A stretch of DNA of 64,000 nucleotides, from positions 1,949,001 to 2,013,000 of the forward strand of contig MCFH01000001.1 in the NCBI GenBank assembly GCA_002104945.1, in the 5' to 3' direction. The stretch comes from Piromyces finnis. Its lineage: Eukaryota; Neocallimastigomycota; Neocallimastigomycetes; Neocallimastigales; Neocallimastigaceae. A program made the translations under genes and the position numbers. Positions 13,411 to 30,945 of the stretch are shown here, in pieces (the first letter of the stretch is position 1; every line of letters begins with the position of its first letter). The notes below the pieces were generated by a model. The model saw only the letters and a program-made list of their open reading frames with translations, did not search any database and was not told the origin of the DNA.

Positions 13411-14903
13411 TGTTCATTATTATAAATAATTTATAATTAATAATATTGATTTAATTGGTATTTCTTTTTCTTCTCTTTTTTTCTTTCCTTTTCTTAATTT
13501 ATATATTTTTTATATATTTATTTAATTATAATACTTTATTTTTTTTTTTTTTTTATTATTTATTGTTATATTTATATTTATTTTTATTGTTATTGCTAAA
13601 AATATATTTGTATAATTAAATAATAACAATGTGTTATTTTTCATTTGATTTTACTTTTTTTTTATATTATTTAATTTTTTGATTTCCTTTCTTGAATTAA
13701 TTTAAAAGAACATTTTCAGAACAAAACAATCTAAAAATTGATAATTATATATATATTAATAAAAATATGTGTTTATTTCCCCTATTATTCTAAAAGTATA
13801 TATTTTTTAAATAAAAGCATTATTTTTCTATATATTATAATAATTTTACTCTGTATGGTTTGAAATAGATTGCTAGATTATGAATTTTAAATACGATAAA
13901 AGGTATATGCTAAATGAATGTTTATATATATAGAAATACCAAAAAAGATGTTTATATAATAATTATATCAACAAATAATAATGATATTATTTTTATGATA
14001 TCAAAAGAATTCTATATAACTTTTTTTTTTTTAAATATATTTTTCCTCTTTGGATTATATTATAAAAATTAATATTTTATATTAATTTTTAATTGATTTA
14101 TATGATAAAAAGTTTTTTTTTTATATAGAAAATATCTTATTATTATTATTTCGAACAATGTAAAAGAATAAAATCGTTATATTTAAAGAATTCGGTTTCT
14201 TTTTTATATCGTTTTTCTATTGCTTAAAAAAAAATTAAAGTTCATGAACTAAAAAAAAATTATAATTATATTATTTTTAATATTTTTAAAATTATTATGG
14301 TACAACCAACAAGATGAACATATTTTTCAATTTTTGAAAAAAAATAAAAATATTTTAATTAATAAAATTATAAAATATAAATTTTCAATGTATGTTAAGC
14401 TTTTATATAAATTAAAATATATATTGAAGTTTATAAACCAAAGTTTTTCCAATTTTAAAATGTTAAATAAAATGATGTTAAATTGGTGGTGTGTATATAT
14501 TTATACATATATATTATTATTATTATTACAAAATATTTTATTGTAATGATTTTAAAAATATATTTCTTCAATATAACTTTTTCCCTACTATTTAATAATA
14601 ATAATAATAATAATAATAAACATAATAATAATAAACATAATAATAATAAACATAATAATAATAAACATAATAATAATAAACATAATAATAATAAACATAA
14701 TAATAATAAACATAATAATAATAATAATAATAATAATAAACATAATAATAATAATAATAAACATAATAATAATAATAATAAACATAATAATAATAATAAT
14801 AAACATAATAATAATAATAATAAACATAATAATAATAATAAACATAATAATAATAAACATAATAATAATAAACATAATAATAATAAACATAATAATAATA
14901 AAC

Positions 14904-14950
<47 letters not shown>

Positions 14951-14993
14951 CATAATAATAAACATAATAATAATAATAATAATAATAATAAAC

Positions 14994-15056
<63 letters not shown>

Positions 15057-15059
15057 TAA

Positions 15060-15125
<66 letters not shown>

Positions 15126-15828
15126 TAGAGTAATTAGAGTAATAATAAAATTATGAATCTCATTACTTTTTTTTTTTATTGAATTGTCAACGACTTGAAA
15201 GAGAAATAATTTAATTTAAAATTAAAAAACTTTAATCAATTTTATTATTTTAATTTTGTTTTATGTGGATGATAAAAAAGATTAAACTTTATTATTATTT
15301 AAATTTTTCAATTGAAACAAAAAGCTATTTTTGGCATATACTAAGAAAAGTTAATTTTAACAAAATGCATATTAAAAATGTTTTTTTTTTTTTTAAACTT
15401 TGTGTAACCAATGATACTAAATTAAGACAAAAAAAAAAAAAAAAAAAAAAGCAAATGAAGAATTATATTTAAAATTTTTTTTTTTAAAGTTTTATTTTTT
15501 TTTTTTATTTTTTTTATTATCAATATATATAATTAATAGTTATTAAAATTTAATTATTTAAATTTAGTTTTTTTTGAAAGAATTGGTATCTAGAAGGGTT
15601 TTTTTTTATTATTCCTTTTATTAATAAAGGATAAAAAAAAAAAAAAAAGTTATATACATATTATACTATATATAATTTTTCTTAATTACTTTTATATACT
15701 ACTTTTAATAGATATTTATTAAAAATTTAATTATTGAAATTGTGAGAATTAATTAAATTAAATATGAATATATGAAAAAAAAAATAAACAACTTAAATTA
15801 TTAATTGTGTGTATGTTTTTTTTTTTGT
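13411..15828. other. Intergenic between the two calcium channel genes
   Basis: The 2.4 kb between the tandem channel genes holds poly(A)/poly(T) runs and a large AAT-type microsatellite array (listed separately). Open frames here are translations of simple repeats (Asn/Lys/His or Ile/Met runs) or short and AT-driven. I see no gene. Confidence 0.65.
14597..15124. repeat. Compound (AAT)n array with interspersed AAACAT
   Basis: About 530 bp of near-perfect trinucleotide repeat. AAACAT units interrupt it at changing spacing, every three to six AAT units in the left two thirds; the right third is pure (AAT)n. The open frames across it on both strands are products of the repeat and not genes. Confidence 0.95.
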
Positions 15829-18800
15829 TTAATCTTTATGTATTTCTTTTGCATTGCTATTGATGTTTTTTCTTTGATGCTCTTTTCTTGATTTTTTGAA
15901 TCTTTGTTGAATTTGATAAACTGCATACACTACATGGAATGGTAAACCTTGACTATTAACATCAATAACAATGTCATTATCTAAATAATTGTCTTTGAAA
16001 CCCATTCTAAAACTAGTTCTTGATTTGATTCGATGTAAATTATTCTTAATATGAATACTTCTGTGTTTATTCTTCTTTTCTTCTTCTTCATCATCAACGC
16101 CTATAATTGCATCTAACTCAATAATACTACGGTGAATATCATCATCTTTTGGAGTATGATATATATCAAAGTTATTATCATAACTCTTTGATCTTCCAAT
16201 ATTACTTAGTGTTAATCGTTCTGGTTTCTTACTATTTTTTATACACCTTTTTGTTTTTGTAAAATTGACTGTATAATTGTTTTCTTCTTTGTTAGTAGAT
16301 GGGGTACAGGCTTTTTCCTTGATCTCAGAGTTAACCCTACAATTATTATCCTCTTTATTTTCTAATGAATAAGATACTTCTTTTACAGGTTGTAAATGTT
16401 CGATTAATTTATGTGCTGATAACACTTTATTTTGCTCTTCTAGAAAGGTTGAACGTGAATCTTTTCTGGAATTCGATAATGGGTATTGAGATTCGCTATT
16501 AGATTCATAACTTTGAGGTTCTAATGTCATTTCATTGTTTAGTGAAATACCAAAGTTATTGTTCTTTGTTGATATTGGGTTTAAAAGTTGTGGTCGATAG
16601 AGGAATGATTCATTATTAACAATACTATCTGTACTAAGAAAATTTTGATTTTGGATGGTTAAGTTGGTTGAATTTCGCTTGAGTTTATACTTACTATTTT
16701 CACAATGTAATACTTTATTTTTATATTTGTCTTCTTCTTGTCGATAGAATAATGGGTCATTAGTAATTATATTATCTGTTCGTAAATAATTTTGATTTTG
16801 ATTTGCTAAGGTTTGATTAGTAGAATTACGCTTTAAATGACGATGACTATTATCACGTCGTAATGAAACTTTATTTTTATATTTGTCATCTTCTTCCTGA
16901 TTACTGCGTACAAGGGATTCAGTAGAATCAGCATTATGAAGTAAATTGTTATTTTGATTTCCGAGGGTATGGTTGGTTGAGTTTCGTACTAGATTGCGAT
17001 GAATAATACTTTTATTCTTTATTTTATTATCTTCTGATTTTTGGTTCGATACTTCTTGATTTTTAAGGCTATCACTTACATTATAAGGTAATGAATTAGA
17101 ATTATGTTTCATAAATGGATGAAGACTATCTTCTCTACGAATCTTATTCTTTAATAATTTTTCTTTCTGTTTTTCTTTGTCTTTAATTTTGTCTTTATTT
17201 TTTTCTTCTCTAGAATTATTTAATTCATTTAAAGTATCCGAAGAAAAATCATTTTTATTTGAATCAAATAAATTGAATATTGTTGTACTGGTAGGTGTCG
17301 CTGTCGTTGGTGTTGCAGTAGTTGGTGTATTGACATTACCATTTTTATGTTTATTATTGGCTCTTACTGTTTCCATAAGACTATCTGTGTATACATTTTG
17401 AAGTCTACCACTACAAGTATGCATATTCATTCTTATATAATCTTCTACTAGAGTAATTGGTGTGTCGGAATTTAAAGTATCATCGTCATTATCATCATCA
17501 ACAATTTGTTCGTCTTGATCAATATGTTCTACAAGAATATGAATATTGACATCTTTTAGCCCTTTTTTTGAACTTCTTAATGAAAGAGCTTCGACTATTT
17601 TATTATATTTGTTTTTTGATTTTTCCCATATTTTATTTCTTTTACTTTTCTTTTTTTCCGAGCTTATGCTGTTTTCTAAGCTATAGATGCTATTTTTCCT
17701 TTTTTCAAATACTTTTTTTTCATAGCCAGTTTTGACTTTTTCCTTTTCTCGAATAAGGAATGACTCGGGTAATTCTTCACCCATCCAACTATTTAAAAAC
17801 CCAAAAATTACATCGTGATATTTACAGCGGTTTTTATATACCTTGACGTTTTTAAATATTTCTTCCATTGGAGGTTTAACTAATAGCATGCCATTTTCAC
17901 GGTTTTGATTTCCCCATTCTGTACCTTTTGGTAATTTAAAACTGTTGTACATATTAACTAATTCAACAAATGTTAAGTCACCAGATTTATTCCAGTCATA
18001 TTTAATCCATTGTTGATTAAAAGCATTCCACATTTTTTCTAAGCGAACAATTTCGTCATGTTCTTCAAGTACAGTGACAAATGTATCAACAGTGATAGCA
18101 ATAAAACTATTCAATAATATCCAATTAAAAATTACTTGTAAAGCAATAAAATATACAATAGCCCAGTTAGAACCACAATTTTCTTTACTTGAATCGCAAG
18201 TATAATGAATTGATTTCCCAGTACAATCTGCTAATGCAAACGGCCATCCTTCACCAGTACAAAATATAAACACGGAAATTAAACTGTTATTAAAAGAGGA
18301 AAAATTTAGTTGTTCATTCAAATAACTAGCATATTTAACATTAATGTTGCCAAAGTAGTGATAACCAATAACAGCAAAAATAAAGCATACAATAAACATT
18401 AGCTAATTTATATTTGATTATATAAATATAAATATAAATATAAATTTTATTAGTAATATGATTTATTTTAAAATTTTTAAAAATTTATTATTATATAGTT
18501 TTGATATAGGTAGTTAATCATTAATTAAATTAATCACTACCTAATACAATTAAATTGAAACAGATTATTATATTATACAAAAGATACTTACAAATAGTAC
18601 ATTGAAAAGTTGAGTAAAATTGAAAAATATTGCTATACCTAAGGCTTTTAACCCTTTTGCGTATTTAATGATACGTAAAACTCTAAGTAGTCGGATAGAT
18701 GAAAAAATAATAGGTGACATTGAAGAATTGTTAAAGAGTGAAAATAAAGATGATACTACAATAGCAAAAGATAAAATATTCCAGTAATCCTTAAAAAAGT

Positions 18801-21800
18801 ATTTAATACCATAACCATAAAGTAAAAGTATAACTTCTAATGTATATATAATAATGAAAACTACTTCTGAATAATTTATAAATTTATTTAAGGTACTATT
18901 ATTTTTAGTGCATTCTAACATCATGACAATAACATTTATTCCAATAACAGAGAACGAGATTCTATTGAATAGTTTAGTTTGAATGAAATATCTTATTTTA
19001 TTTCTAAAAGATGATTTTGATTTTTCAATGGGGAAATTTGGTTTGTTTGTAATAATTAATTTGATATAATCTAATAATTTTCTTTGCCCATCTGATAAAT
19101 ACTATTTATTATATGTATAAAATATTTTCAAGTATATATATAAAAAGTTAGAATCAAAGCAAATATAAAAATAAATGTAATGCGTATTCAATGAATTTAA
19201 TAACTTTAATTTTCTTAATGATATATTTATATTTTAATTATATTACCTGAATTCCTCTTAAGATATCTTGATGTCTTTTTAAATTATTAAAAATCAGAGC
19301 TGTTACAACTGAAAGAAATAACCAATTTCCTACTAATACAGAAAGAACAAAATATATTGAGTAACTTAAATGATAATCACTACCAGTAGTATCTGAAGAA
19401 TAACTGGATTCAATATAATGATACATGATATCTGGCCATGCCTCTTGATGAGAAATAATGAAAGAACTTAATATACTATCAAAAAAATTATCATACGTTA
19501 CAGCATAAGGTAACCATACTCTTTTTTCTGTGATTCCATATTCGTTCGTATAATTACCAGTACATTGACTTTTAACAATTACAGTATCATCGTTGCATTG
19601 CCAACCTCTATTAGCAAATAATGAAAGACTCACAGAGGAACAAATTAAAATATAAAAAGCATATGGAATTAATGCAACGAATAAAGATGGGATTGTTTTC
19701 CAAACAGAAATAGAAACGATTCTAAGACCATCATGTATTTTGAAGAATTTTAAAATTCTAACCAATCTAAATATACGTAATGAATGAAACTTATTACCAT
19801 AATTAAGAATATTTAAAAGAGAAATAAATACTACTACAACATCGATCCAGTTGTATAACCTTTTCAAATAGGCTCTTCGTGTAAATAAGGCTCCATACGC
19901 AATGATATTAAATATTAAATCAAAGATAAATACTATGGTATAGAAGATATCGCATTTATTTAAAATATAATAGTGTTTTGAATCGTGAGGATCAGGCGTT
20001 TCTAACGCTAATGAAATACAACTGGCTATGGTAACTAAGGAGATAAAATAAAAGTAGACATCATTTTTAATGGTTTTATAACAAACATGAACAAAATAAG
20101 AATCACGATATTTCTTGTGGATTTTTCTTAGTTTGGAAATATAATTATTAGATGTTTTAATGGTGACATGTTTCATTTTTTTCTTTAATTTATTGTCATC
20201 TTGTTTGTTCGTTGGAGAATAGACTTTAAGAATATCATTTTGTTTATCAAAATTCATCTCAGTAATATCTATAGAAGATTTTGGATGGTCGCTACTTTCC
20301 ATTTTAATAGTAAAATAATCATCCAAATTTTCCTTGTGAATTTCTTTATTTGAATCATTTATTATATTTTTATTGGTTTTATTAGTTCTACTTTTATTAT
20401 GAAGCAATTTCTTGAAAATCTTTGGTGAAGTCGGAGGTGTTAGGCTTTTCATTTCTTTATTCTCTTCCATCAAAATTTTTTTTCTCTCTTCACTTGCTTT
20501 TTTATTATCCTTAATGACTTGAGAAAAAACATGAGGAACATTTGTTTTTCCAGCACCAGTCAAACGAGCAATATTTTTTGCATCAGAAATTTCAATAGTG
20601 TATTTTTTTTTTGGAGGGTCTGATGGATTAGTAAAAGTGGGTTCAACAGAATCGCAAAGAAAATTTGGAGTATCAAATTCTAATGGTTGTATTTCCTTTT
20701 TATTATCGTTTTCATTTTGTAAATCACATATATCAAACATTGGCTCTAATTTATTTAAATCATTCTTCCGTTTATTTCTACTTTGACTACTAATACGTGA
20801 TAAAATTTCAAAATTTGTTTCTTGGTGTGTTGTTAATTGTTCCAAATCATTTTGATTATTAAGTTCATGAGGAAGCAAAAAGGATTTTGGCATAATATCC
20901 TCTTGTTTTAAAACAGATGAATAATCATGATGATATAAATCATTTTCTAATTTAACTTCTTCTTGATTTTGTTCCATTTTTTCTGTTATTTGTTCTGTAG
21001 AGTTTTCGACTTCAGTACTTTCCTCAGTACTATTATTACTATTATTGTTTTTATTCTTATTATTTTTCTTATTTTTATCTTTTTTACTACGTTGTTCAAA
21101 TAGTTCTCCAATAACATATTTAATAATATGTTTAGTATTGGATTTTCTATCAGATATTTTTTTATAAAAATCATCTGCTTGAAGACGATCAATAAATGCA
21201 TTTAACAAAATAGCAACCAAAAATTGAGAAAAAATATAGGCCCCAACAATAATGATAATTACAGGAATTAAAGTAGCATATCTTCCTTTAGATTCATTAA
21301 CAGTATCTTTTATACTATCCCAATTTTCTACAGTATAAAGTTGTACAACCGAAAGAAAGGAATAGTAGAAATTTTCCAAATTATTTTTCGGGCGATTTTC
21401 AATAATATTCATACCACCTTCGAAAAATTGAATAGTAAATAAACTAAAAATAATAATTGATAGTATCCATATAATAAACAATGAACATAATGGTTTTGCT
21501 GAATCACAAAATACTGAAATTAAATCTGAAAGTTGTGGCAAAAATTTTGTTAAACGTAGGATACGAAATGCTCTAAGAATACGAAATACTGCTACACCAG
21601 AATCACTAGAAAAAACTATTTCAAATATTGAGAGAATAGTAAATATACCATCCATTACATTATATATTGAAGATTTCCAATAACCATAAATTCCTAAAAC
21701 ATATATCTTAATTAACATTTCTATTAAAAAAATGGTAGTACAGACAATTTCCAAGTAGACAATAAAAGAAGAAAGACTACCTGAAATATTACTATTAACC

Positions 21801-22930
21801 ATAGCAATAAATACTGTATCAATAATGGTTATTAAAAGAATACCTCTTTCGATCCAATTATTATTAATAAAATTAGTCATTCTCCTTTTTAAAGAATTAA
21901 TATTTGAATTATCATCTAACATAAAGGTTTTACTTTTGGTAATATTATACTTTCTTTTAATGTTAACTTGACTTTTAAGACTTTGAACAACTGTAGCAAC
22001 AATTAATTGAAGCAATAACCAATTACCACAAATAATAATAATTATAAAAAATAATATTGATAATTTTGATGATATATCAGCTACTTTAAAATATATTGTC
22101 GACCAACCTTCTGTGGTTAGTATTTGAAAAATATTTAACCATGCTATAAATATATTATCAAAACTTATAGTTCCTGAATCCATAGAATCGTCAATTGCTT
22201 TACAAGTATAATTTGTTGGACAATGATGTCCAAATTTTGAATTAGTAGAACACAATCTATCTTCACTATGAATGTTACCAGCATTATCAACACAACGTGT
22301 TGTCATTTTACCACTCCAAAATGATACTGAAAAAATACCAGTGCATGTAAAAAAAAACAATGCGAAAATACCAATATCTTTAATAATGCTCATAGATTTA
22401 CTAAGAGCTGAACATATTGAACTGGTAAATTCTAGACCTAAAAAAAAAAAGAAATTCATAAAATTACCAATTAATTAATTAATAAATAAATAAATGAATG
22501 AATAAATAAATGTTTTAAAAATAATATTTATTTATTATTATTATTTTTTTTTACCTGGTACTTTATCTAAATATTTAATAATAAGCCATAATCTTAATGA
22601 AGTAAAATTCCATAGTCCAAACAAGGAAGCAATACTAATTATCAATACACAAACATCAAATAATCCCCAAAATGTAGTAAAAATCTCTTTAATTGATTTA
22701 ACCGAAAAATTCAATAAGAAATCAAAAATAAAGAATATTGAATATACTTTATCCAAATTGAAAAAAATGAAATTTAATATATTTCTATCCTTTTTTTGAT
22801 TACCATCAGAAAGTGCTATTGCACTAAAAATAATTATAATGATATTGAAAAATGCATAATAATTACTATTGATAAGTTTTTTTACTTTGAATTTATAATT
22901 TTCAACAAACTTTTGAAAATGTTTGTTCAT
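15829..22930 (-). CDS. CCH1-like voltage-gated calcium channel alpha-1 subunit, copy 2
   Basis: Paralogue of the neighbouring channel. Four exons keep one frame: 22930-22555, 22437-19247, 19101-18592 and 18402-15829, giving 2216 aa. Pore loops are TTEGW (E235), YTVENW (E496), SHQEAW (E1124) and CTGEGW (E1410). The S4 helices of domains II (FRILRAFRILRLTKF), III (SLRIFRLVRILKFFKI) and IV (IRLLRVLRIIKYAKGLK) carry regularly spaced Arg/Lys. Domain I S4 has few charges (SLRLWLIIKYLDKVPG). An EF-hand-like loop (DWNKSGDLTFVE) follows IVS6. The II-III linker and the C-terminal tail are long, hydrophilic and rich in Ser, Asn and Lys, and account for most of the extra length over copy 1. First-exon and domain IV exon lengths match copy 1 exactly (376 and 510 bp), which supports origin by tandem duplication. 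Confidence 0.92.
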
Positions 22931-23059
22931 ATTTATATTTATTATCCTTTTATGAAATGAGCGCTTTGATTTAAATACAAATTTTGATAATACTTTTAAA
23001 AATTTAATTATTGATAATCTAAATTTGAATATTTTTACTGAATTTTTTTATCTTTTTTT

Positions 23060-23100
<41 letters not shown>

Positions 23101-26100
23101 TTATTTTCTTTTAATATTATCATAGTTCTTATTAAACATTATATTATATTTATTTTTATATAAATTGAATGAACATTAAATATTATATGAAATTTTTTTT
23201 TATTATACAATTTCTTTTTTTATTGTATATTATTTATATATAAATTTGTTAATGACTTGAATAATTAATTTAATTAAAATATGATTGATGTAAGTTGAAA
23301 AAATAAAAAACTTTATGTATTTTGGAAATATATTATATATATATTTTGATAAAAAATACAACTCATATAAAAGTATTATTCAGAAAATATTATATATAAT
23401 TATTATATAATATAATACAATATATGGATATAATAATAAATTAATAAATATGCTCCTTTTAAAAGTTTATAAAAATAAAAGGTCCTGAGGTATATGAATT
23501 ATATATGATTTTTATTACGCTTGATTATATTATACTTTTTATTTTTTTTACTGTTTTAGTTATATTATATTTTTGTAACTTTTTATTTATATATTTATTT
23601 ATTTCCTTTTTATTGTTTAAAATCTATTACTTTAAGTTCTTTACAATCCTTCTTAATTTCTTAGAAATATAAGCTGTTAAAGATCCTTTTTTTATTTTTT
23701 TTTTCATGTATTCATTAAAATGTTATAAATTTCACCTTTTTTTTATAAATTGTTTTTTGTAAATAATTTCTTCTTCTTTTTTTATAAGTATTCCACTATA
23801 TATATTGTTTTAGAAAATAGTTAATTTTATTATGTGAAACTACATTTATTTAGTTTTACTTTTTCTTTAATTGTTGTTTATGAAAATAAAAATTGAAAAA
23901 AAAAATAGTATAATTAAAGAAAATTAATTAACTATTAATGTAAAAAAAAAACAACTTTGAAAACTTTTCCTTTGTGTATGTAAATATCTACTTAGTTAAT
24001 TTTATATTTATTATTTCTTTATAATTTAACCTAAAAAATATTATAGTCGAAAAAATAAAAAAAGTAAACCAAAAAAAAAAAAAAAAAATACTTTATTTTG
24101 GAAAACAAAAAATATATATAATTAAAAATTTAATTTGTATAATTATATAATAATTTAATATATTAAAACCATAATAACATATATATAAAAAAGGAGAAAA
24201 TGATAGGAGGAAAGAATTAATTTGTAATTATTTATTCTTATGATTTTTTTTAGTAAAAATGCTTATATATATTTTAATATATAAAACTTCAAATATTACA
24301 ATGAATAATTAGGATTAATAATAAATATTGAATTGCATTCAATATCTATTCTCTAAATAATTATAATGAAGTAATTACTTTTACAGTTTAAATATTAATG
24401 TTATAAATCTAATTCCATTTACACCATAACTTTCATCATTTAAACCAGATCTAGATAATAAAGTAGTTATTGTCCTACCATATAATATTTAATAATTTAA
24501 AAATCCACTCTTATTACAAACAAGTTGAGTAAAATATATTTCTGGGCACTGATACAAACATAATATGTTTATATTGTGTTATATTACAAAAATTAAATAT
24601 ATAATATATTAAAATATACTTGTACATATAATTTCTATACTTATTAATTTTATTTAAATATTTTGATTTTCTATAATTATTAAAGTTAATAATTAACTAA
24701 TATTATTCTTAATTTATAATTTGATCAAAATTCTAATTAAATATAATTGCATAATATATTATAATTAATTCAATCAAATTAATAATTAAAATTTGTATAT
24801 ATTATAATAACTATTGATTAAATAGAAAATAAAAAATGTTCATCTTTTTCTATAAAAAACAAAACAAAATAAATATGGTTTATATATTAAGAGTTTTTTT
24901 TTTTTTTTTTAAATGTTCTTATAATTTCAATTAAGATATTTAGATGATGTAATAATGTATGATTGATAATTGTTTTTTTTTTTTTTTTTTTTTACTAAAA
25001 TACTTTTACCTCTTCTGTTATATAATACAAATTAATAATCTTTGAATTGTCTCTAATTTAAATATATAAAAAAAATATCATGATCATCGAAAATATAAAT
25101 AAATAAAAAAAAAAATTAATTAAAATTATAACTTTTTAATATTATTTAAATATATTAAGATTTGTGTAATGTAGATTTGAGTAATTAAATGGAAATTAAA
25201 ATTTCAATTTATTATTAATTATAATTCATTAAAACAAAAAATATTATAAAAAGTGAAAAAAGAAATAAAAAAAATCTTAAATATTATTAATAACTTATCA
25301 TGTTATTAATAGTTCACCTTAAAATTCATTACACCTTTGATGATGGAATTGTACTTTAAGGCACTTATTTTCTAAATTATTAATACATTTTTATTAAATT
25401 ATAATTTGTATATGTGTATTAATTCTATAAAATGAAAAATATTATACTTTTGGTTATAATTATGATAATAGGAATGGCTATTTTGAAAGAAGTCATTCCT
25501 ATAAGATATACTTCCTATTGAGTATTGATTGTTTAACTAATTTTTAATTGAACATTTTTAATAAATGGCTAAAATAAAAATAAATTTATATAAATAAAGA
25601 AATATTAAAAAATACTTTTAAATTTAATTAAAATTATACACCATAAGGAAAACTAAATGATACAAATATATATAATGGTTAAATAAGAATATATTTAAAT
25701 AAGTTAAATGAATATTCTATTATATATATATATTTATATTTGATAAATGGATGTGATTTATTAGCATAAATAATACTATAAACATTAATCAAACACACAC
25801 CTCTCAGTAACCTATTTTTACAAATAAAATATAATATTAATTATATAAATATTATGTAATATATATAATTTATCATAATTTTATTTTATTTTTTCCTTTC
25901 ACTGAAAAATATTACAATATCCGTCTATTTCTATTTTATTAAAGGAGAAAAAAAATAATGAAATAATATTAATCGATTAAACTGTTTAATATAAACATAT
26001 AAATATATATATAAATACAAAATAATAAAAATAAAAAAAAAATATGAAATAGAAATTATACGTTTTTAAACAATCGGATTTAATGAATTATTTTCATTCC

Positions 26101-26110
26101 AAATTTTAAT
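22931..26110. other. Intergenic, very AT-rich, with faint coding-like islands
   Basis: Poly(T) tracts (for example about 23056-23098) and A/T homopolymers dominate this 3.2 kb. Two minus-strand islands (24381-24581 and about 25340-25520) have less biased composition and are described separately. I see no complete gene. Confidence 0.55.
24381..24581 (-). pseudogene. Unrecognised coding-like relic with one internal stop
   Basis: One minus-strand frame is open for about 66 codons apart from a single TAA. It reads from HNINILCLYQCPEIYF through CNKSGFLNY, stop, ILYGRTITTLLSRSG and LNDESYGVNGIRFITL to a final stop at 24381. The amino acid mix (Gly, Arg, Ser, Glu, Val) is unlike random translation of DNA this rich in A and T, which suggests a decayed exon. 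I do not recognise the family. It could also be chance, or an exon of a gene I failed to assemble. Confidence 0.3.
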
Positions 26111-29326
<3,216 letters not shown>

Positions 29327-29555
29327 TTTACTTTTATTTTAAAAACGAAAGCTTTTTTAAAAATAAATTTTTGAATTTTTTTTTTTTACTATTGAAAAAA
29401 TACTTTTCACAACAGTTTGCTATTTGTAGTTTTATTTTTAATGGTTTTAATTTTTGAAAAGAAAACTTTTTATTGGTGATTGGACAATATAACATTTTTT
29501 AATGGTATTATAAATTTTTATTATCATTTAAAATTATAAATTTTATTTTATTTAA

Positions 29556-29601
<46 letters not shown>

Positions 29602-30650
29602 TTAACATTAATAATTATAAAATTATGTGTTTCAAATAGGATCAAACATCAATTCACTAGCCTAACAATATCAACATATTTTTTATTATAAATAAACATC
29701 TCATTTTCAAATTTGTCTTTTTTTTCTTTAAAAAAAATAACAAATATAATACATAAATATATAAAAATATAACAATAATTGAGATTTTCTTATTAATTAT
29801 ATATTAATAAACAAAAATTATAATAAAAAAGGTACACTTAAATATTATTTTTTAATTTTATAAGTATATTTACAATATAAATATAAATATATATAAATAT
29901 AAATATAAATAACAAAACAAAACAATATTTTAAAAATTATGTATGGTAGTTTTTTTAATTTTTAGTAAAAATAAAAATTAAATGATACTCTATGAAATTT
30001 TTATTATTTGTAAATAACATTTAAATGTTTTATTATAAAAAAAAAAAAAGATTATATGAATATCATATAAATATATACTTTTTGGTAATTTCATATTGAA
30101 ATATTCAGTAATAGCAATAAGATAATAGATTATTTATAATAATCATAGTAAAGAACAAAATTTTAAATAAAGTGATATGTAAAATCCATTTCATTTCATT
30201 AAATTTTTGAATCAATGAAATCTGTAAATGAAATATTCTGCATTACCTACTTTCCTTCTTTATAATACATTTTATAACAAATTTTATTTACGCAAATTCA
30301 CAAACTATAAAATTAATTAATTGATATATTGGATAATATAATATATAAAGAAATTTTGTTCATAATAAAATATGTAATCTTTCATTATAAAAGCGTTTTT
30401 TTTTTTTTTTTTAAAAAAAAAAAAAGTATAAAAGTAAATAAATAAATAAATAAAAAACAGAAAATAGAAAATGTATTATTATTATGATTCTTAAATTCTG
30501 ATTATAATATTGACATTATAATTAAAAAAAAATAAAAAAAAAAGTAATTAATAAAAAATTAATTACTAAATAAATTGAAAATTAAAAAAAAAATATATAT
30601 TGAAATTAAATATTTAAATATACTCATATTACCTTTTTTTTTTTTAATAA

Positions 30651-30748
<98 letters not shown>

Positions 30749-30945
30749 TTTTATTAATATTTTTTTCTCTGTTTTTATATATAATACTATATAAATTATC
30801 AACATTTCGTATTGCATAATATATTCATCATATAACTATATTTATACATTTAATTTACATTCACATAATAAAATATAATAAACACTATATAATAACTAAA
30901 GTAATCAGATATCATATAATTTAGTAATATAAAAAAATCATAAAA
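29327..30945. other. Divergent intergenic region upstream of PRMT3 and TRAPPC13
   Basis: Both flanking genes start here and point outwards, so the 1.6 kb should hold both promoters. It contains AAT-type microsatellites at about 29558-29601 and 30649-30745, and homopolymers. I cannot define a promoter element in this composition. Confidence 0.55.
30649..30745. repeat. (AAT)n microsatellite upstream of TRAPPC13
   Basis: About 97 bp of nearly perfect AAT-type repeat ends about 200 bp before the TRAPPC13 start codon. Confidence 0.95.

Noticed and set aside
14483-15064. Long open frames of Asn/Lys/His (+) and Ile/Met/Phe (-)
   Set aside because: They are translations of the AAT/AAACAT microsatellite; no non-repeat coding sequence supports a gene.
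15263-15472. 69-codon plus-strand frame with a poly-Lys end
   Set aside because: Composition is that of A/T-rich noncoding DNA, it ends in a poly(A) run, and no motif is recognised.
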